Below, one piece after another: positions 6,940-15,630 of a stretch of 64,000 nt of DNA. The stretch is taken from positions 62,001-126,000 of the forward strand of contig JAWKQM010000002.1 in NCBI GenBank assembly GCA_041390145.1, in the 5' to 3' direction. The position numbers were made by a program, and so were the translations under genes. The notes beneath the pieces were generated by a model. It did not search any database. It saw only the letters and a program-made list of their open reading frames with translations, and was not told the origin of the DNA. This DNA comes from Gemmatimonadales bacterium (GTDB taxonomy: Bacteria > Gemmatimonadota > Gemmatimonadetes > Gemmatimonadales > GWC2-71-9). Position 1 is the first letter of the stretch, and each line of letters begins with the position of its first letter.

Positions 6940-9741
6940 ATGCCACCCGAGGTCATCCGCATCGTCAACGCACGCCAGCACAACCTCAAGGGGGTCACGG
7001 TCGACCTCCCCCGGCGGGCACTGATCGTGGTGACCGGTCCCTCCGGCTCCGGCAAGAGCTCCCTGGCCTTCGACACCCTCTATGCCGAAGGACAGCGTCG
7101 GTACGCCGAATCACTGTCCACCTATGCCAAGCAGTTTCTCGACCGCATGCCGAAGCCGCTGGTCGACCGGCTGGACGGCATCGCCCCCGCCGTGGCCATC
7201 CAGCAGCACAATCCGGCCACCTCGAGCCGCTCGACGGTGGGAACGGCCACCGAGGTCTATGACTACCTGCGCTTGCTCTGGGCGCGGGCAGGCACCACCT
7301 ACTGCCGTGCGTGCGGCGGGCCGGTCCGACAGGACACCCCGCAGGAAGCCGCCGCCGCGGTGGAGGCGCTTGGCCCCGGACGGTACCAGGTCTGTTTTCC
7401 CCTGCCCCCGTCCGCCCGGAACAGCCACGCCGCTATCGTCGAGAATCTCAAGGCCCTCGGCTTCCTTCGGCTGCTCGCCGACGGTCAGCCGGTGCATCTC
7501 GAGTCGCTGGAGGCCTACCCGGACCTGACGGCCGTCGACGACCTGCTGATTGTGGTGGACCGGCTGGAGGCAGGAAAGGGCACGCCGAACCGGCTCGTGG
7601 AGGCGATCAGCACGGCGTTCGCGGAGGGTGAAGGAATTGCGGTCGTCGTGCATGACACCGGCCGACGGCGGTTCACGGAGCATCCGAGCTGCAGCCAGTG
7701 CGACACGCCGGCGCGGGCCCCCACACCCGCCCTCTTCTCGTTCAACAATCCGGGCGGCGCCTGCGCCGCCTGCAGCGGCTTCGGCGCGGTGCTGGAATAC
7801 GACGAGTCGCTCATCGTGCCCGACACCTCACTGGCGCTCTCCGACGGGGCCATTGACCCGTGGACCAAGCCCCGGTACGAGGCGAGGCGGCGGCTCCTCC
7901 TGGAGACGGCCAAGAAGCACGGCATCGACGCCAACCGCCCCTGGGCCCGCCTCAAGGCGGCCGACCGCGCCCTCCTGCTGACCGGCAAGTCGGGACGATT
8001 TATCGGCATCATCCCATTTCTCCGCAGCCTGGAGCCGAAGCGCTACAAGCAGTACATCCGCGTCTTCCTGCGACAGTACCAGCTCGCCCTCACCTGCCCC
8101 ACCTGCAAGGGGACCCGGCTCAACGAGCACGCCCTCGCCGTCCGCATCGGCAACGACACCATCGCCGACGTGAGCGCCCGCCCGGTCGGCGCCCTCCGTG
8201 CCTGGCTGGGGGGACTGGAACTGAGCCCCGAGCGGCAGCGGGTCGCGCAGTTGATCCTCGAACAACTCGACGCCCGGCTCCGGTACCTCGACGACGTGGG
8301 ACTCGGCTACCTCACCCTTGACCGACAGGCGCGCACCCTGTCGGGTGGCGAGGCGCAGCGCATCGCGCTGTCCAATGCGCTCGGCTCACAACTGGTGGAT
8401 TCGATGTATGTCCTCGACGAGCCGTCGATCGGACTGCACCCGCGTGACACCGACCGGCTGCTCGCGCTTCTTCATCGCCTCCGGGATCTCGGCAACACCG
8501 TCATCGTGGTCGAGCACGACCTGGCCGCCGTGCGCGACGCCGACTTCATGCTGGAACTCGGGCCGGGTGCCGGCGAGCGGGGTGGCACCGTCGTCCACGC
8601 CGGCCCGCCCCTCGAGGCGGTGGACACGCTGACCGGCCAATACCTCTCCGGCGCCAAGTGCATTGCCGTGCCGAGCGCACGACGCCCGGCCGGCCCGCTC
8701 TGGCTCCGCGTCCGGGGCGGCACGCTGCACAACCTGAAGGGGGTGGACGTCAACATCCCCCTCGGCACGCTCACGACCGTGACCGGCGTGTCCGGTTCGG
8801 GGAAGAGTACGCTCGTCCACGACATCATCTACCGCGAGCTTGAGCGCCGCCTCCATGGCGGCCACTCCGCGAAGTCCCACCTTGGCGAGCTCGTGGGCGC
8901 GGTCGGGGAACTCACGGGGTCCGAGTTGATTGCCGACGTGCTGCTGGTGGACCAGTCGCCGATCGGCCGCACCCCGCGCTCCAATCCGATCACCTACGTG
9001 AAGGGCTTCGACGAGATCCGCGACCTCTTTGCGAGCCAGCCCCTGGCGCGGGCCCGCGGCTACACCGCGTCGACCTTTTCCTTCAATCTGGCGGGGGGGC
9101 GGTGCGAGGCGTGCGAAGGCGCCGGTCATGTGCAGGTGGAGATGGTCTTCCTGGCGGATGTGTTCGTGCCATGCGACATCTGCGGCGGGAGTCGGTACAA
9201 ACGCGAGCTGCTCGACGTGAAGATCCACGGCGCCTCCATCCACGACGTGCTGCAGTGGACGGTGGAGGAGGCGATCACCCGGTTCCGTCATCAGCCCAAA
9301 CTCGGTACCGCGCTCTGGCATCTGCACCAGGTGGGGCTCGGCTACCTCCGTCTCGGCCAGCCCGCCACGACGCTCTCAGGCGGCGAGGCGCAGCGGCTCA
9401 AGATCGCGCGCGAACTGGCCGGCGCGAAGCGGAAGGGTGCGCGCAAGCTCTACATTCTCGATGAACCGACGACCGGACTCCATCTCGACGACGTCCGGGT
9501 GCTGATGCAGGTGCTGGACCGGCTCGTGGACGCGGGCAACACTGTCCTCCTGATCGAGCACCATCTCGACGTCATCAAGAAGTCCGACTGGATCATCGAC
9601 CTGGGTCCCGAGGCGGGCGACGAGGGAGGACGCGTCGTGGTGGAGGGAACTCCCGAGCAGGTCGCTGCCACAAGCGAATCGCTCACCGGCCGGTACCTGC
9701 AGCCGTATCTCGAGAGCGCCGCCGTGGAGGCGCACACATGA
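6940..9741 (+). CDS. uvrA: Excinuclease ABC subunit A, divergent UvrA-type ATPase
   Basis: From the ATG at 6940 the protein has 933 residues, the normal UvrA length. It has two ABC ATPase halves (Walker A GPSGSGKSS and GVSGSGKST; signatures TLSGGEAQR twice). Two zinc modules are complete (CSQC...CAAC and CEAC...CDIC). UvrA dimers recognise bulky DNA damage and load UvrB. Some blocks differ from the usual housekeeping form: 'AIQQHNPATSSRSTVGTATE' where UvrA normally has a shorter 'IEQK..' text, and 'NALGSQLVDSMYVLDEPS'. It may therefore be a paralogous clade rather than the main UvrA. A -10-like TATCTT lies six bases before the ATG, and there is no good Shine-Dalgarno. An upstream TTG at 6934 is the alternative start. 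Confidence 0.9.
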   Translation: MPPEVIRIVNARQHNLKGVTVDLPRRALIVVTGPSGSGKSSLAFDTLYAEGQRRYAESLSTYAKQFLDRMPKPLVDRLDGIAPAVAIQQHNPATSSRSTVGTATEVYDYLRLLWARAGTTYCRACGGPVRQDTPQEAAAAVEALGPGRYQVCFPLPPSARNSHAAIVENLKALGFLRLLADGQPVHLESLEAYPDLTAVDDLLIVVDRLEAGKGTPNRLVEAISTAFAEGEGIAVVVHDTGRRRFTEHPSCSQCDTPARAPTPALFSFNNPGGACAACSGFGAVLEYDESLIVPDTSLALSDGAIDPWTKPRYEARRRLLLETAKKHGIDANRPWARLKAADRALLLTGKSGRFIGIIPFLRSLEPKRYKQYIRVFLRQYQLALTCPTCKGTRLNEHALAVRIGNDTIADVSARPVGALRAWLGGLELSPERQRVAQLILEQLDARLRYLDDVGLGYLTLDRQARTLSGGEAQRIALSNALGSQLVDSMYVLDEPSIGLHPRDTDRLLALLHRLRDLGNTVIVVEHDLAAVRDADFMLELGPGAGERGGTVVHAGPPLEAVDTLTGQYLSGAKCIAVPSARRPAGPLWLRVRGGTLHNLKGVDVNIPLGTLTTVTGVSGSGKSTLVHDIIYRELERRLHGGHSAKSHLGELVGAVGELTGSELIADVLLVDQSPIGRTPRSNPITYVKGFDEIRDLFASQPLARARGYTASTFSFNLAGGRCEACEGAGHVQVEMVFLADVFVPCDICGGSRYKRELLDVKIHGASIHDVLQWTVEEAITRFRHQPKLGTALWHLHQVGLGYLRLGQPATTLSGGEAQRLKIARELAGAKRKGARKLYILDEPTTGLHLDDVRVLMQVLDRLVDAGNTVLLIEHHLDVIKKSDWIIDLGPEAGDEGGRVVVEGTPEQVAATSESLTGRYLQPYLESAAVEAHT

Positions 9742-10361
9742 TCGAGCCGTTCGACGCCGCGGCGGCGGTACGCCACCTGCGCAGGGTGGATCCGGACCTG
9801 GCCACCGTCATCCGGGCGGCAGGCACCTGCGGTCTCGAGCCGCGGCTGCGGTCGTCGCCCTTCGAGGAGGTGCTGGAATCGATCGTGTACCAGCAACTGA
9901 GCGGGAAGGCCGCCGCCACCATCTACGGACGGGTCCGCGCCCTCTTCCCGCCCCGGCGGGCGCTCCAGCCGCAGGCGCTGCTCGATACGCCCGATGAAGC
10001 GCTGCGTGGCGCCGGCCTCTCACGGGCCAAGCTCGCCGCCGCGAAGGACCTCGCCGCCAAGACACTGGAGGGCGTCGTCCCGACGGCGGCGGCGCTCCGG
10101 CGGATGCCGGATGACGAAATCATCGAGCGGTTGACGACGGTGCGCGGCGTGGGAAGGTGGACGGTGCAGATGCTGCTCATCTTCCGTCTGGGTCGGCCCG
10201 ATGTCCTGCCGATCCACGACCTCGGCATCCAGAAGGGATTCCAGCTGACGTACCGCACCCGGCAGCTGCCCAAGCCGGAACGGATCGAGCGTCATGGCGA
10301 GAAGTGGCGGCCGTTCCGGTCGGTGGCGGCGTGGTACCTCTGGCGGGCGACCGACGGCTAG
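9738..10361 (+). CDS. DNA-3-methyladenine glycosylase, AlkA-type HhH-GPD
   Basis: This 207-residue protein begins with an ATG that overlaps the uvrA stop (ATGA), so the two are translationally coupled. It shows the HhH-GPD fold hallmarks: 'IVYQQLSGKAA' at about residues 53-63, the helix-hairpin-helix 'LTTVRGVGRWTVQM' and the catalytic Asp in 'LPIHDLGIQKG'. It is shorter than E. coli AlkA (282) because it lacks the N-terminal beta domain, as in many bacterial homologues. It would excise alkylated purines to start base excision repair. Pairing with a UvrA makes a small DNA repair operon. Confidence 0.88.
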   Translation: MIEPFDAAAAVRHLRRVDPDLATVIRAAGTCGLEPRLRSSPFEEVLESIVYQQLSGKAAATIYGRVRALFPPRRALQPQALLDTPDEALRGAGLSRAKLAAAKDLAAKTLEGVVPTAAALRRMPDDEIIERLTTVRGVGRWTVQMLLIFRLGRPDVLPIHDLGIQKGFQLTYRTRQLPKPERIERHGEKWRPFRSVAAWYLWRATDG

Positions 10362-12409
10362 CCCTGGAGCAGGGCCGCCGCTGCAGCGATAGCGCGCTGC
10401 GATCCGGTCAGCGCCAGCACGTCGCCCACCCGCAGCTGCTCCTGTCCCTCCGGAAGCACCATCCGTTCCTCTCCCCGACAGAGTGCCACGACTGATGCGC
10501 CCGTCAACCCACGCAGGTTGAGTTGGGCGAGCGTCCGTCCCGCCGCCGCGTCCCCCGTGCCCACAACCACCTGCGTTAGTTCGCCGATGCCGGGCAGCAG
10601 CTGCCGCACTTCCGACATGATGCCGGTTGCGGGGGAAGCGGGGTGTTCGCGGGTGACGGCCAGCGCCTCGACGATCATGCTGGCGCCGGCGCGGACGTGA
10701 CCCTGCAGGTCCCGCGCGGAGCGCCAGAAGGCGACGCCGAGCAGCAGGAGCAGCGTCCCCAGCAAGGCGGGCCCCCCGAATGTGGGGAGCACGGGGAGGG
10801 TAACCGCCACCATCGGGATGCCGACGATCAGCACCACCCCGATCTGCACCGAAAGCAGCAGCGCCTGGCGCGGCGCGGCGCCGAGATCCGCGCGCCCCGG
10901 GGCGGCGGCGGGAACGGCATGCATGGAAATGGCCGTCGCGAGCGCGCGCGCCCCCCGGACGATGCCATACAGCAGGGGGAAGAGGGCGGCGAGCGCGACT
11001 ACGATGGCGCCGGCCTGGGTGGCCGCCGTGGACAGTCCGAGGAACTCGGCGAGCCGGTCGGTTCCAGACTCCAGCGTGAGCGAGGCCCCGATCAGGATCG
11101 TGGTCAGCAGGACCGCATCAAGCGCGATTACGCTCGCCAGGTGGCGAATGCGGCCGGCAGGGGTGCTCGAGACCGGACGGCTCCGCGCAGCCTCGACCCA
11201 GGAGCCATACAGGGTCGCGTAGGTCTGGAGGGCGTGCGGCAGGCGCCGGTCGACTTGATTGGCCACGGCAGTCGAGCGAGCCACGAAGACCGGGGTCAGG
11301 AGCGCCGTCAGCACCGAGACGAAGACGGCCACCGGAGCCAGAAACGCCCCGGTGGCACCGCTCGCGACGCCGAGCCCCGCGATGATGAACGAGAACTCCC
11401 CGATCTGGCCCATCGAGAGTCCGGCGCGAATCGAGGTCCGCGTGCCGAGGCCGGCGAGGAAGGCGCCAGAGGTGACACCGACGGTCTTGCCGACGAGCAC
11501 GGCCGCCGTCAGGGCGAGCACCGCGGGCCAGTACTCCACGATGGCACCCGGCTCGATCGACATGCCGACGGCCACGAAGAAGATGGCCGCGAACATGTCA
11601 CGCAGCGGACGGACCAGCGGTTCCACCTGCTTCGACACCCCCCCCTCGGCCACGAATGACCCGGCCAGGAAGGCGCCGAGCGCCACCGAAAACCCGGCCA
11701 GATGGGCCAGGAGCGCGGCGGAGAAGCAGAGCCCGACGCTTGCCACGAGCGTGGTCTCGTCCCGGCGCTGCCGCACGATCCAGCGGAAAGCGCGCGGCAC
11801 CGCAAAGAGTCCGACAAAGGTGACGACGGCGAGGAAGAGCCCAAGGCGCGGGAGGGTGCCCGCGATCGTCTCGGCGGCGGTGCCGGTGCCGCCGATGACG
11901 GCGCTCAACACGGCCAGGAAGAGGATCGCCACCAGGTCTTCCATCACGAGCACGCCGTACACAATGTCGGCCAGCGGACCGGTAATGTGCTGGTCCTCGA
12001 AGACCTTGGCGATGATCATGGTGCTCGAGATGGCCACGATGGCGCCGGCGAACAGGCTTTCGAAGCGGGTCCAGCCGAGGGCCTGCCCCACCAGGTAGCC
12101 GAGCGACAGGCAGAGTCCGATCTCGACGGCGGCGATGAGACCGGCCGTGGAGGCCAGTTTCGCGATCTTCTGGATCGTGAAGCCAAGGCCGAGCGAGAAC
12201 ATCAGCAGGATGACACCGAGCTCGGAGAGCGTCTGCACGGTGCCGACATCGGCGACCAGCGGGAAGAAATCCGTCGGGCCGATGAGCACGCCGGCCACCA
12301 GGTAGCCGAAGACTGGTGGCAGGCGCAGGCGCTGCGACAGCACGCTGGTGAGCGCGGCCACGCCCAGCACGATGGCCAGGTCGGTCAGGAAAGCGATGGA
12401 GGAGTGCAT
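10358..12409 (-). CDS. Cation:proton antiporter, CPA2 (KefB-like) with TrkA-C domain
   Basis: The protein has 683 residues. About 12-13 membrane helices fill residues 1-390 with CPA2 text (LPPVFGYLVAGVLIGP, IVAISSTMII, VLVMEDLVAIL, SVALGAFLAG). Four more hydrophobic segments at about 430-570 extend the membrane domain beyond classic KefB. The last 85 residues form a TrkA-C-like ligand-binding domain. No TrkA-N/KTN domain with a Rossmann GxGxxG is seen. It would exchange Na+ or K+ for protons across the inner membrane. Its 3' end overlaps that of the glycosylase gene by four bases, tail to tail. Confidence 0.88.
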   Translation of the reverse strand: MHSSIAFLTDLAIVLGVAALTSVLSQRLRLPPVFGYLVAGVLIGPTDFFPLVADVGTVQTLSELGVILLMFSLGLGFTIQKIAKLASTAGLIAAVEIGLCLSLGYLVGQALGWTRFESLFAGAIVAISSTMIIAKVFEDQHITGPLADIVYGVLVMEDLVAILFLAVLSAVIGGTGTAAETIAGTLPRLGLFLAVVTFVGLFAVPRAFRWIVRQRRDETTLVASVGLCFSAALLAHLAGFSVALGAFLAGSFVAEGGVSKQVEPLVRPLRDMFAAIFFVAVGMSIEPGAIVEYWPAVLALTAAVLVGKTVGVTSGAFLAGLGTRTSIRAGLSMGQIGEFSFIIAGLGVASGATGAFLAPVAVFVSVLTALLTPVFVARSTAVANQVDRRLPHALQTYATLYGSWVEAARSRPVSSTPAGRIRHLASVIALDAVLLTTILIGASLTLESGTDRLAEFLGLSTAATQAGAIVVALAALFPLLYGIVRGARALATAISMHAVPAAAPGRADLGAAPRQALLLSVQIGVVLIVGIPMVAVTLPVLPTFGGPALLGTLLLLLGVAFWRSARDLQGHVRAGASMIVEALAVTREHPASPATGIMSEVRQLLPGIGELTQVVVGTGDAAAGRTLAQLNLRGLTGASVVALCRGEERMVLPEGQEQLRVGDVLALTGSQRAIAAAAALLQG

Positions 12410-12544
12410 CGGTCACCAAGTTTCCTACCGGAATGCGGCAGGCGCAATGGGGGCGCGGGCCCGTGCCATGCCGGATCCTCCGAGCACTCGTCTACAATGC
12501 CAAGGCGGTGCCGCACGGGGCGGTGTTCAGCAGATAGCGCCTCG

Positions 12545-13126
12545 CTACTTCACCGGGTATCCAGACCCGGCCAGCTGCGCCGCCGTCATCTCCACGACGT
12601 CGACGTGCAGCTTGATCGGCACCTGCGGCGCGTCCAGCGAGTCCGTGGGCACCGACACGATCGCCTCCACCACGTCCATGCCCTTGATGACCTGCCCGTA
12701 GATGGTGTAATCCCCGTCGAGCCGGGGCAGCCCGTTCTTGTTGACAACAATGTACAGCTGGCAACCAGCGGAGAGCTTCTGCGGATTATCGTCGCGGCCG
12801 GCGCCGACCGCCCCGTAGACATGACGCAGGCTGTCATTGAACTCGGGCGCCAGATTGTATGGAGAGCCCGTGAACCCTTCGGGGGTGTCGGGGCAGCCAC
12901 CCTGCACCACAAAATTCTTGACGACCCGATTGAAGGTGAGCGAGTCGAAGTAGTGGGCGTTCGCGAGCCTGATGAAGCTCGCCCGGTGGTTGGGCGTCTG
13001 CGGATAGAGATAGAAGAGAATCTCGCCCTTGTCGGTCTGGATGCGACCGACCGGGTATTGCGCGCCGGTGAAGGCCGGCAGCGCGAACACAGCAGACGCC
13101 GCAATGGCGACAAGGGGCTTGAGCAT
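12545..13126 (-). CDS. Secreted cyclophilin-type peptidyl-prolyl isomerase
   Basis: From the ATG at 13126 the protein has 193 residues with a signal peptide (MLKPLVAIAASAVFALPAFTG, cleavage near residue 22). The cyclophilin core shows 'TPNHRASFIRLANAHYFDSL', 'FNRVVKNFVVQGG' (the F..V...F..Q active-site strand) and 'YTIYGQVIKGMDVVE'. It would catalyse proline isomerisation in the periplasm. An in-frame ATG at 13234 would add 36 charged residues and hide the signal peptide, so it is rejected. 'LYIVVNKNGLPRLDGDY' replaces the usual 'SQFFI....WLDG' loop, so activity could be altered. Confidence 0.88.
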   Translation of the reverse strand: MLKPLVAIAASAVFALPAFTGAQYPVGRIQTDKGEILFYLYPQTPNHRASFIRLANAHYFDSLTFNRVVKNFVVQGGCPDTPEGFTGSPYNLAPEFNDSLRHVYGAVGAGRDDNPQKLSAGCQLYIVVNKNGLPRLDGDYTIYGQVIKGMDVVEAIVSVPTDSLDAPQVPIKLHVDVVEMTAAQLAGSGYPVK

Positions 13127-13222
13127 CACGTCTGGCCTTCGATGGGCGGTGGTCTCGGCAATGGCCTTAGGAGAGATGAAGTTACCGACGGGGCGGGACC
13201 ACACAACCTCCATGCGACAACG

Positions 13223-13244
13223 GCCCCGCCGCATGGCGGGGCCG
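13223..13244 (-). terminator. Hairpin downstream of tRNA-Asn
   Basis: A perfect 9-bp stem (GGCCCCGCC / GGCGGGGCC) with a GCAT loop lies 13 bases beyond the 3' end of the leftward tRNA-Asn gene. The flanking bases have no long T-run, so it may act as a processing or weak termination signal. Confidence 0.4.
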
Positions 13245-13257
13245 CTGATACACCAGC

Positions 13258-13331
13258 TCCCGAGGAGGGACTCGAACCCCCGACCCGCTGATTAACAGTC
13301 AGCTGCTCTAACCAACTGAGCTACTCGGGAT
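13258..13331 (-). tRNA. tRNA-Asn (GTT anticodon)
   Basis: The complement folds as a 74-base tRNA. The acceptor arms are TCCCGAG (13331-13325) and CTCGGGA (13265-13259), with discriminator G at 13258. The D-arm has AGCTCAGTTGGTTAGAGC. The anticodon arm CTGACTGTTAATCAG carries GTT, and the T-arm contains GTTCGAGTC. CCA is not encoded. Confidence 0.97.
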
Positions 13332-13585
13332 CGACACGCCGCCACCCGGCTGCGCGCGTGGCAAGTTTAATAGGACGGGCACGCTCGCGAAAGCGCCGGG
13401 GAAGCGGGGCTGCAGGTGCGATCGACCCGCCAGATGGTCAAGCGCTCTAACGCGGCCACTCAACCGACGCAGGCCGCTCATCCGGCGCGTTGGGCTGGAT
13501 TCGTTTGCATTGCTGTGGGCATATGCCCACCCCGGTAGGTCCGCCCGCGCATGCGATTGATCCGCGCATCGGAGCACGACCCTGG

Positions 13586-13605
13586 ACCCCGGCTTTCGCC
13601 GGGGT
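13586..13605. repeat. REP-like palindrome
   Basis: ACCCCGGC-TTTC-GCCGGGGT is a perfect 8-bp inverted repeat, preceded by CCTGG and followed by GACGC. This layout (arms around TTTC followed by GTGACGC/GAATGAC) is that of the dispersed intergenic palindromes found in many Proteobacteria and relatives. Translation of the region gives the tell-tale HPGESRGP and PAKAGVQ peptides that misannotated copies usually give. No second copy was found in the window. Confidence 0.6.
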
Positions 13606-13614
13606 GACGCGGCG

Positions 13615-13667
13615 GCCTCCCTGCCTCCCAGCCCCGCTGCCCCCCTGCCCACCTGCCCCGCCCTCCA
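13615..13667. repeat. C-rich degenerate octamer-like tract
   Basis: A run made of imperfect units such as CCTCCCTG, CCTCCCAG, CCCCGCTG and CCCCCCTG lies immediately after the palindrome. The units resemble the complement of the G-rich octamers at 24184-24215 and 27827-27874, so this looks like a decayed copy of the same repeat class. The complementary strand could form a G-quadruplex. Confidence 0.5.
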
Positions 13668-14020
13668 TTATCCACCCCCTCCACTGACTTATCCCCCCGT
13701 TTTCCAACTTTCCACACCGACAGGTGCCCGATTATCAGACACGTCGCAGATGGCAGGGCGAGAATCCGTGTCATGCCAGGATGCAGCGAAGTGCATTGAA
13801 GCCCTTCACCGGAAGCCGTTACGCAGAAGCGCGTTACAAATCATGCGAGCAGATACTCACAGTGCATCCTAAGCGAGTAAGTACTCACAACAAACAGACA
13901 GGCCAGATTGGCGCATTGTCCGGCTCCTCGTGGCATGGAAATGCACACCTAAGTCGTTGTTGAAAAAGATGTTACACGAATGCCGGTTCCAATCGCGCGC
14001 TCTTTGCTTACCTTCTTCCC

Positions 14021-15109
14021 ATGTCTTTGAAGCCTCTGGCGGGTCACTCGGTGGCCCGCCGTCGTCTTGTCAGCGCCGTGAAGAATGGCCAGCTCCCCCA
14101 GGTCATTCTCATTGCCGGTCCCGAAGGTGTCGGCAAGCAGCGACTGGGGCTCTGGATCGCTCAGCTGGTCCTCTGCGAGGCGCTGGGCGACGAACCCTGC
14201 GGCCAGTGTCGGACCTGCCGACTCGTCCTCGACCTGGCCCACGCCGACCTGCACTGGATTGTGCCGATCCCCCGCCCCAAGGCCGGGGAACCGGATAAGC
14301 AGGTGGAAGAGGCCGCCGAAAGCATCGCCGAGGTGCTCGAGGAGCGCCGGAAGACGCCCCTCTACTCCCCCGCCGACGGAATGTCGGCCCACGGGATGGC
14401 CACGGCCCGCTTGATTGCCCGGCGCGCAGGGCTGACGCCGGTTGAAGGGAAGAAGAAGGTGTTCATCATCGGCGAAGCCGACCGCCTGGTCGCCCAGGAG
14501 TCGAGCCCCGAGGCCGCCAACGCCCTCCTCAAGCTCTTCGAGGAGCCGCCGGCCGACACCTACTTCGTCCTGACCACCGCCGACCCGGGCAAGCTGCTGC
14601 CGACCATCCGGTCGCGCACGGTGCCCCTCAGGTTGGGGCGGCTCAGCGATGCGGACGTGAAGGACTTCTTGTCCGCGCATCTCGAGCCCGCCCCGGCGGG
14701 AGCCGGGTTGAAGCAGTTGGTGGCGCGCGCGAACGGGTCCATTGGCGCGGCGCTCTCGGAAAGCGGCGCCGGCGCCAAGAGCCGGAGGGCAGCCGCCACC
14801 TGGCTGGAGGCCGTGCTTGCAGGCGCCGGACCCGCCGCGGAGCGAGCCCTCGCACAGGCTCCTTGGTCGGCGCGAGGCGACTTCACAGACCTCCTGGATG
14901 CGGTGGCCGAGACACTCGGCGATGCCGCCCGTGAGGCCGCCGGAGTCGAGAGTGTCGCACCAGTTCCGGCCGCGCTGGCGGGCCGGGAGCCGACCGGCCT
15001 CCTGCAGGCACAGTCGCTGGTGGCGGAGGCCCGACTCGCCGCACAGGGCAACGTCAACCCGCAGCTCCTGCTTGGCGTGCTCGGCAGCGACCTGGCGGAC
15101 GTCCTGTGA
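14021..15109 (+). CDS. holB: DNA polymerase III delta' subunit-like clamp-loader ATPase
   Basis: This 362-residue AAA+ protein has Walker A GPEGVGKQR at about residue 33 and the zinc cluster CGQCRTC. Its Walker B region reads 'VFIIGEADRLV', with EA in place of DE as is common in delta' proteins. 'NALLKLFEEPP' and the sensor/SRC-type 'IRSRTVPLRL' follow. Delta' helps load the beta clamp on DNA. Walker A is intact, unlike in E. coli HolB, so ATP binding is possible. A 14-residue charged block at about 85-98 extends the usual sequence. The stop overlaps the GTG of moaC. No Shine-Dalgarno is seen; a -10-like TACCTT lies six bases before the ATG. Confidence 0.85.
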   Translation: MSLKPLAGHSVARRRLVSAVKNGQLPQVILIAGPEGVGKQRLGLWIAQLVLCEALGDEPCGQCRTCRLVLDLAHADLHWIVPIPRPKAGEPDKQVEEAAESIAEVLEERRKTPLYSPADGMSAHGMATARLIARRAGLTPVEGKKKVFIIGEADRLVAQESSPEAANALLKLFEEPPADTYFVLTTADPGKLLPTIRSRTVPLRLGRLSDADVKDFLSAHLEPAPAGAGLKQLVARANGSIGAALSESGAGAKSRRAAATWLEAVLAGAGPAAERALAQAPWSARGDFTDLLDAVAETLGDAAREAAGVESVAPVPAALAGREPTGLLQAQSLVAEARLAAQGNVNPQLLLGVLGSDLADVL

Positions 15110-15579
15110 GCCTCTCCCACCTCGACGCCCAGGGACGGGCCAGGATGGTGGACGTGGGCGAGAAGCCGGTCACGGTCCGGACCGCGACGGCCGAGGGACG
15201 GGTGAGAATGTCGCAAGCGGCGTTCGACCTCGTGGCCGCGCAGGCCGTCAAGAAGGGTGACGTGCTCACGGTGGCAGAGGTGGCAGGCACCATGGCGGCC
15301 AAGCGGACCGGGGAGCTGATCCCCCTCTGCCACCCGCTGCCGGTCGACCTGGTCGAGGTCCGCGCGACGCTCGAGCCGGCGCTGCCCGGTGTGCACGTCA
15401 CGACGCGCGTCCGGTGCGAGGGACGCACCGGTGTGGAGATGGAAGCGCTGACCGCGGCGGCGGTGGCCTGCCTCACCGTGTATGACATGGTGAAGGCGGT
15501 CGACCGCGGCATGACGATCGAAGGAGTGCAGGTGCTGGACAAGACTGGCGGGACGCACGGCGACTGGAAACGGACCTAA
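15106..15579 (+). CDS. moaC: Cyclic pyranopterin monophosphate synthase MoaC
   Basis: This 157-residue protein matches MoaC along its length: 'LSHLDAQGRARMVDVG' at the start, 'GTMAAKRTGELIPLCHPL' (substrate-binding K, R, CHP) and 'TGVEMEALTAAAVACLTVYDM.KA' near the end. It converts the GTP-derived cyclic intermediate to cPMP in molybdopterin synthesis. The start is GTG at 15106, overlapping the holB stop as GTGA. The partner moaA is not in the window. Coupling of moaC to holB is unusual and probably reflects compact gene packing. Confidence 0.96.
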   Translation: MSLSHLDAQGRARMVDVGEKPVTVRTATAEGRVRMSQAAFDLVAAQAVKKGDVLTVAEVAGTMAAKRTGELIPLCHPLPVDLVEVRATLEPALPGVHVTTRVRCEGRTGVEMEALTAAAVACLTVYDMVKAVDRGMTIEGVQVLDKTGGTHGDWKRT

Positions 15580-15630
15580 TCGTCTTCGGTTGACCGACCC
15601 GTCGGCAGACCCTAGTGGAGGATCAACGAT

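Larger units (their letters stand above)
13332..14020. other. Gene-free region of about 690 bases
   Basis: No reading frame here has a credible start, codon pattern or recognisable product on either strand. The first part is GC-rich and contains a 20-base palindrome (13586-13605) and a C-rich tract (13615-13667). The second part (about 13680-14000) is clearly more AT-rich than the surroundings and holds two similar short blocks ending in ACTCACA at about 13854 and 13883. The last 50 bases probably carry the holB promoter. It may be a remnant of a transferred or lost segment. Confidence 0.6.

Noticed and set aside
13490..13774. Small proteins containing HPGESRGP or PAKAGVQ peptides
   Set aside because: These peptides are translations of a palindromic intergenic repeat, and no start site or homology supports genes.
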